A DNA stretch of 64,000 nt from Acidobacteriota bacterium (GTDB taxonomy: Bacteria; Acidobacteriota; Vicinamibacteria; Vicinamibacterales; Vicinamibacteraceae). The translations under genes and the position numbers were made by a program. This document shows positions 39,901-47,615 of the stretch, piece by piece (within the stretch, counting starts at the first letter, position 1; every line of letters begins with the position of its first letter). The notes beneath the pieces are model-generated. The model did not search any database. It was not told the DNA's origin and worked only from the letters and a program-made list of their open reading frames with translations. The stretch is from contig JADLFL010000012.1 of NCBI GenBank assembly GCA_020845575.1, positions 62,001 through 126,000 of the forward strand, in the 5' to 3' direction.

Positions 39901-41027
39901 CGCCCATCGGGGTCGATCGCACGATGACGTGGGACAAGTCCACGTACGGCGCGCATGCCGAGACCGGCGTGGTCAGCCCGTCGCGCAAGTGGTACTTCGC
40001 CGAAGGAGCGACGATTTCGGGATTCAACCTGTTCTACCTGCTGCAGAACCCGTCCAATGCCCCCGTCACGGTGGAGGCGCGGTATCTGCTCGGCACCGGA
40101 GTGGTCCACAGCAAGTCCTACGAACTCGAGCCCAACAGCCGCTTCAACGTCTGGGCGAATGTGGAGGTGATCAACGGCGATCGGCCGTTGCAATCGGCGG
40201 AACTGTCTGCCGAGTTCACTGTGACGGCCGGCGCCGCGATCATCGCGGAACGCGCCATGTACCGGGGCAGCAGTCCGCTCTTCAAGGCCGGTCACGAGAG
40301 CGCCGGCATCACCGCGCCGGCGACGGAGTGGTTCCTCGCCGAGGGCAATGCCGGCGAGTTCTTCGACGATTTCGTGCTGATCGGCAACACCATGCCGCGC
40401 GCCGCGCTCGTCCAGGCCGACTTCATCGTCGGGAACACGGGCACGATCTACTCGAAGCAGTACACGGTGGACGGGAACTCGCGGTTCAACATCTGGGTGG
40501 ATCAGCAGGAGGTGGCGCCCGGTCAGTTCCCGTTCAGGACGGGCAATACGGACGTGTCGGTGCGCATCCGTTCGCTCAACGACGTGCCGATCATCGTGGA
40601 GCGTGCGATGTGGTGGCCTGGCAGTTCGAGTACCTGGTACGAAGCCCACAATTCACCCGGGTCCACGCAGACGGCCTCGCGCTGGGTCCTGGCTGAAGGT
40701 GAGCACGGAGGGGCGATCGGTTGGCGCACGTACATCCTGGTGGCCAACACGGGGGCGTCCCCCGGCACGATTCGTGTGCGGCTGCTGCTCCCCGGCGGAC
40801 AGACGTCTGTGCTCGCGGGGCTGTCGCTCGCGGCACAGTCGCGCACCACGTACTTCCTCGGCGACCTCCTCGAGGAGGCAGGTCTTCCCACCGACTCGCA
40901 GGCAGGCGTCCTGATCGAATCGGAGGGAACCCCGCTGCCCCTCGTCGTGGAACGCGCGATGTACCGCAACGCCAACGGGGTCAGCTTCCGGGTGGGGACC
41001 AACGCGCTAGGTACGCCGCTGCCGTGA
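36981..41027 (+). CDS. Large secreted beta-propeller protein with repeated C-terminal modules
   Basis: A 1348-residue protein; GGAGGGG precedes ATG 36981, and a signal peptide follows (AMVIAVLAATGSASGQ). Residues about 25-830 are tandem repeats of the form SADGRYVAFxS...NLVxGDTNxxxDVFVRD, resembling PD40/TolB-like propeller blades with Ca-loop-like GDTN motifs; two propellers are possible. A short Asp-rich linker (DPDGDGATNEQE) resembles a Ca-binding type-3 repeat. The final 450 residues hold three or four copies of a module starting WYFAEGAT / WFLAEGNA / WVLAEGEH and ending in VERAMYR-like strands. It is probably a surface or extracellular binding protein. The downstream membrane gene overlaps by GTGA. 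Confidence 0.8.
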   Translation: MHGWRATGGAMVIAVLAATGSASGQTTERVSLSAAGAQAIGGRYAPRPSIGAEGTTVAFESPIATLVTGDTNDAVDIFVAAGGVLTRVMGTGNVQPNCTSQRPSVSADGRYVSFDSCATNMVAGDTNNLSDVFVLDRSTNIVTRVSVSTAGTQATGGPSYASAISPNGRYVAFLSQASNLDGAVFGTYAYLRDTVGGTTHLVSRMPAGNLMTSDVRPSVADNGTVAFASATNVPALDDSNGVSDVYLRVGATGGSPTTVRASVSATGASLAALSTRPSISADGQLVAFETAAPAVPADTNGLTDIYVRDITQATTVLVSRTAGGNGGNGNSMEAFIAAGAGSGHVSFTSNANDLAGAADAVTDVFRASLSRAPLAVTGVTRASVPVGSATGSSSASGVALGGRVAFASDEPLVANDVNGDTDVYTFDGTATRISVTAPGSDPTYSGRSLRPSPSYAGTFVAFLSSATNLVDGDRNGRTDVFVRNRTTGETERVPVPLGHESTDADWVTISHDGRFVAFSRGAAFLYDRFDRVLTPVSTATPGGTAVAAAQPRVSASGRYVVFLTPAQLEPADTNAVVDVYRFDRLSGTNLLVSRGATAANGGSSAPTISGDGSRVAFSSLANNLVAGDTNARSDVFVRDIAAGTTMRISTNVDAQPTTIDARDPFISTDGLHVGYLLSSNVLTSEATASSDVYVARTDGSVIRGPLNGISEGTGTTEGAYDPTLSMFGRFLVFRSYAPTLAAGDTNGAADVFGRQIMADPLTPAFGAAQLLTTPSAGGTATGGTGFDSENPEIAGTGTFGTYQSGFTNLVPGDTNGMVDVFARAGIFGNGECDYIEATLSGYAAWLAQFGVDSCSDSGSPYADPDGDGATNEQERQGGGDGNPVHGVFTRYFAEGATKTAALDFDTRIALANPSGATVTGEITYQLPSGTAVPPTPFTLLPYERKTVLLDEQPGIAETGPDVAYEFSTTVKASAPIGVDRTMTWDKSTYGAHAETGVVSPSRKWYFAEGATISGFNLFYLLQNPSNAPVTVEARYLLGTGVVHSKSYELEPNSRFNVWANVEVINGDRPLQSAELSAEFTVTAGAAIIAERAMYRGSSPLFKAGHESAGITAPATEWFLAEGNAGEFFDDFVLIGNTMPRAALVQADFIVGNTGTIYSKQYTVDGNSRFNIWVDQQEVAPGQFPFRTGNTDVSVRIRSLNDVPIIVERAMWWPGSSSTWYEAHNSPGSTQTASRWVLAEGEHGGAIGWRTYILVANTGASPGTIRVRLLLPGGQTSVLAGLSLAAQSRTTYFLGDLLEEAGLPTDSQAGVLIESEGTPLPLVVERAMYRNANGVSFRVGTNALGTPLP

Positions 41028-41512
41028 TCGAGCCTGACGCACGAGGAACCGGCGGCACGCTGCGCACGCGTGCCGCAGCGGCGCCGGTCTGGCGCTATCT
41101 GCTCGGTGGCGTGGTTGCCGCGGTCGCGGCCGTGGCGACCAACCTGGCGTGGCGTGGCGCATACGCCGCGTCGAGTGGACAGCCGCTGCCAGACGCCGTC
41201 AGCGAACCGGCGGTGACGGTGGCGACCGCGAGCGCCGTCCTGCTGGCGGCAGCTGTGTACCTGCTGCTGTCGCGCGCGTTCACGATTGCCACGCCGTTGT
41301 ACATGCTGGGGTGCGTGCTCGCGGCGGGCGTGTCGTGCATCGCGCCGTTCGCACCCTTCATGCCCGACGGCGCGCCGCCACCGCCCGACTTCCCGCAACT
41401 CGCGGTGCCGATGCACGTCGCGGCAGGTCTGCTCGCGGCGAGCATCGTGCCGCTGGTGGTTCTGTTCGGCGTGAAGAAGCCCCGCCAGGCGGGTGCCGAC
41501 GATCAGTACTGA
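41024..41512 (+). CDS. Four-helix membrane protein (DUF6069-like)
   Basis: A 162-residue protein with a GTG start overlapping the propeller gene stop. Four hydrophobic helices: YLLGGVVAAVAAVATNLAW, TASAVLLAAAVYLLLSRAF, PLYMLGCVLAAGVSCIAPF and MHVAAGLLAASIVPLVVLFG. The spacing resembles DUF6069 membrane proteins, whose role is unknown. Coupling to the secreted propeller gene suggests a possible link in the envelope. Its 3' end overlaps the asparaginase gene (opposite strand) by 10 bases. Confidence 0.65.
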   Translation: MIEPDARGTGGTLRTRAAAAPVWRYLLGGVVAAVAAVATNLAWRGAYAASSGQPLPDAVSEPAVTVATASAVLLAAAVYLLLSRAFTIATPLYMLGCVLAAGVSCIAPFAPFMPDGAPPPPDFPQLAVPMHVAAGLLAASIVPLVVLFGVKKPRQAGADDQY

Positions 41513-42612
41513 TCGAAGATGCGTTGCAGTTGCGCCGGGTCGGTGGTCTTGGTCAGCGCCACCATCAACAGGATGCGTGCCTTGACCGGCGCGAGGTCGT
41601 TGGCGGCGATGCGGGGCGCCTCAACCGGACGCAGTCCTGCTGCCTGGCCCGCGCCTCCGGCGCGCGGGGGTGCGATGCGTCCGCTGCCGGTGCGCGTCGT
41701 CGCCACGACGGCGACCTGCTTGTCGCGCGCGTAGGCAACGCCCTCGCCCTGCGTTCCCGATGTCGCGCCTGCGCCTGCCGTGGCGAGCACCACACCCCTG
41801 GCGCCGAGGTCGATGGCGGCCTTGATCAGGTCGCCAGACGCACCCTGGTACACGAGGAAGACGTCGACGCGCGGCAGTGACGTCACGGCGCTGATGTCGA
41901 ACTCCGAGTCGGCCGTGTGCCGGCCTTCTGCGCGTCGGCGGAACACGACGCGGTCCGCGTCCACCACGCCGAGTGCGCCGAACCCGCGCGACGCGAACGT
42001 GTGCAGGCGGAGCGCGTCGGTCTTGGTGACGTCGCGCGCGCCGTTGATCTCGTCGTTCAGCACCACGAGCACGCCGCGTCCGGCCGCTTCCGGATCGGCA
42101 GCCACGCGGAACGACGCGAGCAGATTGGCCTGCCCCTCGTAGCCGGTCTGGCTCGGGTTGCGCATCGAGCCCGTCACCACGATGGGCCTGCTGTCGTGCA
42201 CGGTGAGGTGCAGGAAGTACGCGAGCTCTTCGAGCGTGTCCGTACCGCTCGTGACCACGACGCCCGCCAGCCCGGCATCGTCGCGGAACACCGCTTCGAC
42301 GCGCTTCGCGAGGCGGACCCACTCGTCCAGCGGGATTGCCGAACTGCCCGTGTTGGCGAACTGCTCGGACTGCACCGTGGCGACGTCAGCGAGGCCGGGC
42401 ACCGACGCGACGAGCTCGTCAGCCGTCAGGCGTCCCCCGCGCCGATTGCTGATCGTGCCGCCTGTCGCGATGAACCTGACACGCGGTCGATCCCGATCGG
42501 TCGCTACCGCCCGCCGCGCGTCCGTGGCCACCGGGGCTGGCGCCTGCGCGACGGCCGTGGCTGCGCCGGCTGCGATGACGCACAGCAGGACGGCAATGAA
42601 TCGCTTACGCAT
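41503..42612 (-). CDS. Periplasmic type II L-asparaginase
   Basis: A 369-residue protein with a signal peptide (RFIAVLLCVIAAGAATAVAQ). The two catalytic threonines are in FIATGGTISNRRGG (about 48-61) and VVTSGTDTLEELAYFLHLT. The substrate loop GSMRNPSQTGYEGQANLL and FDISAVTSLPRVDVFLVYQGAS support the type II fold. It hydrolyses Asn, possibly Gln, to the acid and ammonia outside the cytoplasm. Its start overlaps the last codons of the small upstream gene by eight bases. Confidence 0.92.
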   Translation of the reverse strand: MRKRFIAVLLCVIAAGAATAVAQAPAPVATDARRAVATDRDRPRVRFIATGGTISNRRGGRLTADELVASVPGLADVATVQSEQFANTGSSAIPLDEWVRLAKRVEAVFRDDAGLAGVVVTSGTDTLEELAYFLHLTVHDSRPIVVTGSMRNPSQTGYEGQANLLASFRVAADPEAAGRGVLVVLNDEINGARDVTKTDALRLHTFASRGFGALGVVDADRVVFRRRAEGRHTADSEFDISAVTSLPRVDVFLVYQGASGDLIKAAIDLGARGVVLATAGAGATSGTQGEGVAYARDKQVAVVATTRTGSGRIAPPRAGGAGQAAGLRPVEAPRIAANDLAPVKARILLMVALTKTTDPAQLQRIFDQY

Positions 42613-42835
42613 GCGCTTCGCTCTGGCGTGTGAGCCGGGTGAGCCAGTCGGCCAGCCGCTGCTGCGCCGCATCGGCAGTGTCGTCGTAGAACGGCATCAG
42701 CGCGGTCGGTGCGCCCTGTGCCGTCACGACGTGCGCGCGCCATCGCTGACGCTGCACCTGCGACAACTCGATGTGGTACAGCCGGCCGTTGATCAGTTGC
42801 TCGATTCTGTGCACGCGAGGGCCCACCGATGGCAA
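42605..42835 (-). CDS. Small conserved-looking protein, unknown function
   Basis: A 76-residue protein: RVHRIEQLINGRLYHIELSQVQRQRWRAHVVT, then ALMPFYDDTADAAQQRLADWL. The pattern of strands followed by a helix, with the LMPFYDDT box, looks like a genuine small globular protein. No function is recognised. It is translationally linked to the asparaginase gene. Confidence 0.6.
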   Translation of the reverse strand: MPSVGPRVHRIEQLINGRLYHIELSQVQRQRWRAHVVTAQGAPTALMPFYDDTADAAQQRLADWLTRLTRQSEAHA

Positions 42836-42856
42836 GGATGCGAACGGACGCGGGTT

Positions 42857-42875
42857 GCTCCGGCCAATCCGGAGC
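42857..42875. promoter_or_regulatory. GCTCCGG-ccaat-CCGGAGC inverted repeat
   Basis: Perfect 7-base arms, 22 bases upstream of the small gene/asparaginase start and within the divergent gap (42836-43128). It is placed as an operator for the minus-strand unit; no U-tract follows. Nothing else is evident in the gap. Confidence 0.4.
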
Positions 42876-43128
42876 GACGGTCATTGTAGAGAACTGCCAG
42901 ACGCGCGCAAGCGAAGACGGCCGCGAAACGACGTGCACATGGTGAGAGCCCCATTCGAAACGACGTGATTGCAGTGACTTGCGCGCGACGCCCAACGCAC
43001 GTCCACACGAAATCCACCGTCCGTCCGCAGGTTTTCCACAGGGCGTCTCGCCGTGCGTCGCGGTGCCGTGGCGCGACGGCTCGCGAAGCCTCGACACCGA
43101 CAGCGGAAGCAGCGAAGATCGACAGATT

Positions 43129-44583
43129 GTGGCGACGCGGCGATGGGGGAGCCTGGCGTGCGTGATTGCGGTGGGTCTGGCGGTGCCGGCATGGGCATCG
43201 CAGGAGACCCGTCGCGGCACGGCGCCGTCTGCTGCCGGTGTTGCCGATGTGCCGACGGCACTCGCGTGGCATCGTCTGTTCCTCCTCGACGGACAGGTCG
43301 TGAGCATCGTCGGCGAGTTCACGCGCGTGGACGACATGGTGATGGCGCAGCTCCCGGTGGGGGCGGTGGGTTCGGACGGCGTGCCGCAGGCGCGCACCGT
43401 CTCCATCCCCTCGGCCACCGTCGACTGGACGCGCACCGATGCGTATCGCGACACGCTCCGCCGCGCGCAGTTCGAACGTGCGGGCGGTGAGCGCGCCTAC
43501 GCAGCGTTCACCGAAGAAGTCGCGGCGATGCTGCGCGACATCGCGCTGCTCCAGGATCCTCTCGAGCGAATCAGCCGCCTCGAACGCGCGCGTGCTCACC
43601 TTGCTCAGTGGCCGATCGCGCACCATGGCCATCGCGCCGACGATGTGGCCAAGACGCTGTCGGTGGTGGACGACCTTATCGCGGGCATGCGTGCGGCGGC
43701 CGGCGAGCAGACGTTCTCGCTCGCGCTCACCGCCGGTGCCGCATCGGCGGCGCCGCCGCCAGCGGCGGTGCTGGCGCCGCCCACGCTGCACGACATGGTC
43801 GCGCAGGCCCTCGCCCTCGCGCCGCGCGTGTCCGCCGCCGCCGAGCGCATGGTGCTCCTGCGTGCCGCCGAGTCGCTGCTGGCCGAAGCGCCCGCAGGCG
43901 AAGACTGGACATCTCTCGCGCACGCACAGGTGCGCCGTCAGATCGCGGACGAGACGCGCGTCACCAGTCGATATGCCCGCCTTGGATCGTGGATGCTCGA
44001 TCGCACCGCACGACTGCTCGCCGCCGCCGATGTCAGAGGCCTGTTGCGTACGCGAGACATCCTCGTGAAGCGAGACGCGGCGATGGGACGACAGCGCCCT
44101 GCGGAGATGGCCTCGCTCCTGGCCACGCTGGACGTCCGTCTCGATGCCGCCCGCCGGCACCGCCTGCGGCTCGAACGCTGGCAGGAACGCCGGGTCGCCC
44201 TGCAGGCCTACGCCTCGGTCGTCTCGCCCTGGCTGTCGCCGAAGGAGGCGCTGGCGCGTGCTCTCGAGGACATCAAGGCTCTCAGCGGTCCGGAGGCAGC
44301 CTTGCTCGCACAGGCGGAGAGTCAGCTCGCGGCGGCGCGGTCGGCGAGCGCGACGGTCGCGGTGCCCGACGAGGCCCGCGCGATTCAGCAGGTGTGGGCG
44401 TCGACGCAACAGTTCGCTGCGCGTGCGATCGACGGTCGGCGTGCGGCCATCCGCAGCGGCGACATGCAGCAGGCCTGGGATGCGTCTGCGGCGGCGGCCG
44501 GCGCGCTGATGCTGCTGCAGCAACTGCGGACCGACGTGCCGGTGCTCCTGCGTCCTCCCGCGCCGCCCGCACCGGGGTCCTGA
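43129..44583 (+). CDS. Secreted helical protein of unknown function
   Basis: A 484-residue protein if GTG 43129 is used, which gives a signal peptide (WGSLACVIAVGLAVPAWA). Upstream in-frame starts (TTG 42979) would put the signal too far inside. The body begins with a strand-rich part (RLFLLDGQVVSIVGEFTRVDDMVM) and is otherwise helical and Ala/Arg-rich (LERISRLERARAHLAQWP, EALARALEDIKALSGPEAALLAQAES). It is not recognised. It is two bases upstream of addB, an odd operon partner for a recombination nuclease. Confidence 0.55.
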   Translation: MATRRWGSLACVIAVGLAVPAWASQETRRGTAPSAAGVADVPTALAWHRLFLLDGQVVSIVGEFTRVDDMVMAQLPVGAVGSDGVPQARTVSIPSATVDWTRTDAYRDTLRRAQFERAGGERAYAAFTEEVAAMLRDIALLQDPLERISRLERARAHLAQWPIAHHGHRADDVAKTLSVVDDLIAGMRAAAGEQTFSLALTAGAASAAPPPAAVLAPPTLHDMVAQALALAPRVSAAAERMVLLRAAESLLAEAPAGEDWTSLAHAQVRRQIADETRVTSRYARLGSWMLDRTARLLAAADVRGLLRTRDILVKRDAAMGRQRPAEMASLLATLDVRLDAARRHRLRLERWQERRVALQAYASVVSPWLSPKEALARALEDIKALSGPEAALLAQAESQLAAARSASATVAVPDEARAIQQVWASTQQFAARAIDGRRAAIRSGDMQQAWDASAAAAGALMLLQQLRTDVPVLLRPPAPPAPGS

Positions 44584-44585
44584 TC

Positions 44586-47500
44586 GTGCCTCCTGTCGTT
44601 CGCCTCGTGGAGGGCGAGGACATCGACGCCTGGCAGCGCGCCCTGCTCGTCCTCTGCCTGCCGTCTCGCGCGTCCGGCGATTCGCCCACCGTCGACCTCG
44701 ATGCGCCGACGGTCATCGTGCCCAACAGCGCCGCGGCCGAACAGTGGCATCGCACGCTGGAGCGACGCGTGCTGCTCGACGAGTGGACCGCGCCGCGTGC
44801 GCTCCAGGACGCGCTGGAGCATGAGGTCGATGCGCGGCCGCGCCGCGCCCTGACGATGCCGCGGCTGCTGACGCGCGATCAGGTGTACGACGCGTGCCAT
44901 CGCACTGCCCGCATCGACGCGCGCCGCCTGCCGCCACTCGAACGCGAAGTGCTGATGGGTGCGAGCGCACGCGACGCCGCGCGCGTGTCACCGCCGCCGT
45001 TCCTGCTCCGGCCGGGTCTTGTCGCGGAGATGCTGCGATTCCACGATCACGTCGATCGACTCGGACACGACGTCGGCACGTGGCTCGCGAGCGCCATCGC
45101 GCAACTGCAGGACGAGGCCGACACGGATCGCGGCGCCGCGCGCCTCCTGCAACAGTCGCGGTTCCTCCAGGCTGCCTTCGCGCGCCTGGCCACGAAAGTC
45201 GCCGCTGCCGACGGGCTCGACGACCGCGCGCTGCGCGAGGCGCTCCATGCGTGCGACAGGCCGTGGGGACCCGCGCACCTGGTCATCGCGGTTGGCGATC
45301 ACCACGCGGACGCCAACGGCCTCTGGCCCGTCGACCTGCGCCTGCTGGCGGGCGCGCCGGCCGCCAGGCGCATCGACGTGCTGGCCACGCGTCGTGTCGC
45401 GAACGGCCTGTTCGGCAGACTGCGGCGACTCTGGCCAGACGCCGTGGACGTGAGGATTCCCCGTCAGCGTCCCACCGTGACGATGCTGGAGGTGTCGTCG
45501 CCGGAACATCGATGGCTGGCGTGCCGCGACAGAAATGAGGAAGTACTCGCTTACGCACGTCGCGTGAAGGTTCGTCGCGATCGCGATGCAGCGGCGAGTG
45601 CGCTCGTCTTCCGCCGTCCGCTGCCGTACCTCTATGCGGCGCAGTCCGTACTGGGCGGCGCCGGTATCCCGTTCCAGTCGTCGGGCACGCTGCCGCTGGC
45701 TGCCGAGCCCTGGGCAGCCGGACTCGACCTGCTGATGGACGCGGCGCTCGCGGGGTACACGCGCGCGGCGCTCGTCACGCTGCTGCGCTCTCCGCATGTA
45801 CGGCTCCGCCGTGCTGATGGGACGCCGATTGACGGCGCGGACATCGCCGCGTTCGACACATGGCTGTCGGGGCATCGATACCTCGGGACGCTCGCGCGGC
45901 TCGATGAACTGCTGAATCGGCCATTGCCGGCGGAGCGAGGCGGCACGTCAGCGCCATCGCAGTCGCAGGGGCGTGGACAGATCGACATCCAGCGCGGGGA
46001 ACGCGTGGCGCGCGACGTCGGTCGCGCCGCATGCGGCTGGCTCTCGCGCATGGCCCCGTTCGATGGCGCGGGCCCCGGCGCAGCGCACGTGCGTGCGCTG
46101 CGCGAGACGTGGCAGGCTGCCGAACGCCTGCCCGAGGACGATGAGCCGGAGGCGAGCCGCACCAGGCGTACGCGTGCCGCATTGAACCTGTTGCTGGGGC
46201 AGCTCGAAGCGGCGCTGGCGGCGCACGATCCCGCGCCGGTGCCGGCGCGCGACACGTGCATCCTGATCCGTCGCTGGATCGAGGAGCGGACGTTCGCGCT
46301 GCCGCGCCGAGACGACGGCGTGCAGGTGATCGACGCCGATGCCGCGCCGTTCGGCACCTTCGACCACGCGCGCATCGTCGGACTGCTCGAAGGCGAATGG
46401 CCGGAGCCGTCGGCTCGCGAGATCTTCTATCCCGCGTTCATGCTCGAGCGTCTCGGCTGGGCGGAGGAACGCACGAGGACCGCGGCGCTGCGCGCGCGCT
46501 TCGCCGATCTCCTGTTGCTGCCGGCGCAGGCCGTCGGCGTATCGGTCCCCGAACTCGATCAGGACGCGGTGGTGCGTCCCTCGTCGTTGCTCGACGAACT
46601 GCTGGCATTCGGCGCCGAGCGTTGCGTACCGATCCCCGACGACGAGCGCGACATGCCGGTGACCGCCGACGATGCGCTGCTCGCGACGCCGGCGTATCCG
46701 CGTGCGCCTGTGCTCGACGGCGAGGCGCAGGCCTGGGCGTGCTGGCGCGTCGCTCGTCCCGCGCCTCCCGAACCTGGGAGGACTGCGTCGCTGCCGGGGG
46801 ATCGTTACGGCGTCACGTCGGTGGAGACGTACGTGCAGTGCCCGTTCAAGTACTTCGCCAGCCGTGTCCTGTCGCTCGAAGGCGAGGCGGAAGACGAGCC
46901 GGGCCTGCCCGCGCGCGACGCGGGCATCCTGCTGCACGACGTGCTCCGTGCCTGCTTCGAGGAATGGCAGCGTCAGGGGAGAACCGCGATCGGTCCCGAC
47001 GACCTGCCGGCCGCGCGCGAGGTGTTCGCGACGGTCGCCGAGCGGGCGCTCCGTCATCTGCCACCTGCCGATCGCGCCGTCGAACGCGTGCGTCTGCTCG
47101 GGTCGGCTGTGGCGCCCGGCGTGATCGAGAAGATGCTGCGCGTGGAGGCAGAGCACTTCGGTGACGTTGGCGCGCGCGCGCTCGAGCATCCGATCGATCA
47201 GCCCGTGACCCTGCCGTCGGCGCAAGGCCCGCGGACGGTGCACGTTCGGGGACGCGTGGATCGCGTCGACTGGACTGACGGACATGCCATTCGCGTCGTG
47301 GACTACAAGACGGGCCGTCGTCCGACGCAGGCGCTGCAACCGGGGGTGTATGCACACGCACTCGTCCAGCAGGAAGCGGCAGCGGGCCGCACCGTGACGA
47401 TCGCACCGAGCGGCTTCGTGGCGTTCCGCGAAGAGGTGCCCTGGATCGAGTCGGTTCGCACGAGCGACGATGCCGACGGGCAGGCACGGGCGTTCGTGGA

Positions 47501-47615
47501 GGCCGTCGACGCCATCGAGTCGGGCGCGTTTCCCGTGAAGCCGCAGAATCCGTTCCGCTGCCAGTTCTGCGAGTACCCGGGCGTGTGCCGGAAGGACTAC
47601 GTCGGCGATGAGTGA
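44586..47615 (+). CDS. addB: AddB-like PD-(D/E)xK nuclease subunit
   Basis: A 1009-residue protein starting GTG 44586. The N-terminal and middle parts are an inactivated-helicase-like fold. The C-terminal RecB nuclease domain begins at GVTSVETYVQCPFKYFASRV and contains GILLHDVL, HVRGRVDRVDW and RVVDYKTG (D...DYK). The Cys in VQCPF together with three in FRCQFCEYPGVCR matches the AddB iron-sulfur cluster. It acts with AddA to resect double-strand breaks for RecA. The last eight bases overlap addA. Confidence 0.85.
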   Translation: MPPVVRLVEGEDIDAWQRALLVLCLPSRASGDSPTVDLDAPTVIVPNSAAAEQWHRTLERRVLLDEWTAPRALQDALEHEVDARPRRALTMPRLLTRDQVYDACHRTARIDARRLPPLEREVLMGASARDAARVSPPPFLLRPGLVAEMLRFHDHVDRLGHDVGTWLASAIAQLQDEADTDRGAARLLQQSRFLQAAFARLATKVAAADGLDDRALREALHACDRPWGPAHLVIAVGDHHADANGLWPVDLRLLAGAPAARRIDVLATRRVANGLFGRLRRLWPDAVDVRIPRQRPTVTMLEVSSPEHRWLACRDRNEEVLAYARRVKVRRDRDAAASALVFRRPLPYLYAAQSVLGGAGIPFQSSGTLPLAAEPWAAGLDLLMDAALAGYTRAALVTLLRSPHVRLRRADGTPIDGADIAAFDTWLSGHRYLGTLARLDELLNRPLPAERGGTSAPSQSQGRGQIDIQRGERVARDVGRAACGWLSRMAPFDGAGPGAAHVRALRETWQAAERLPEDDEPEASRTRRTRAALNLLLGQLEAALAAHDPAPVPARDTCILIRRWIEERTFALPRRDDGVQVIDADAAPFGTFDHARIVGLLEGEWPEPSAREIFYPAFMLERLGWAEERTRTAALRARFADLLLLPAQAVGVSVPELDQDAVVRPSSLLDELLAFGAERCVPIPDDERDMPVTADDALLATPAYPRAPVLDGEAQAWACWRVARPAPPEPGRTASLPGDRYGVTSVETYVQCPFKYFASRVLSLEGEAEDEPGLPARDAGILLHDVLRACFEEWQRQGRTAIGPDDLPAAREVFATVAERALRHLPPADRAVERVRLLGSAVAPGVIEKMLRVEAEHFGDVGARALEHPIDQPVTLPSAQGPRTVHVRGRVDRVDWTDGHAIRVVDYKTGRRPTQALQPGVYAHALVQQEAAAGRTVTIAPSGFVAFREEVPWIESVRTSDDADGQARAFVEAVDAIESGAFPVKPQNPFRCQFCEYPGVCRKDYVGDE

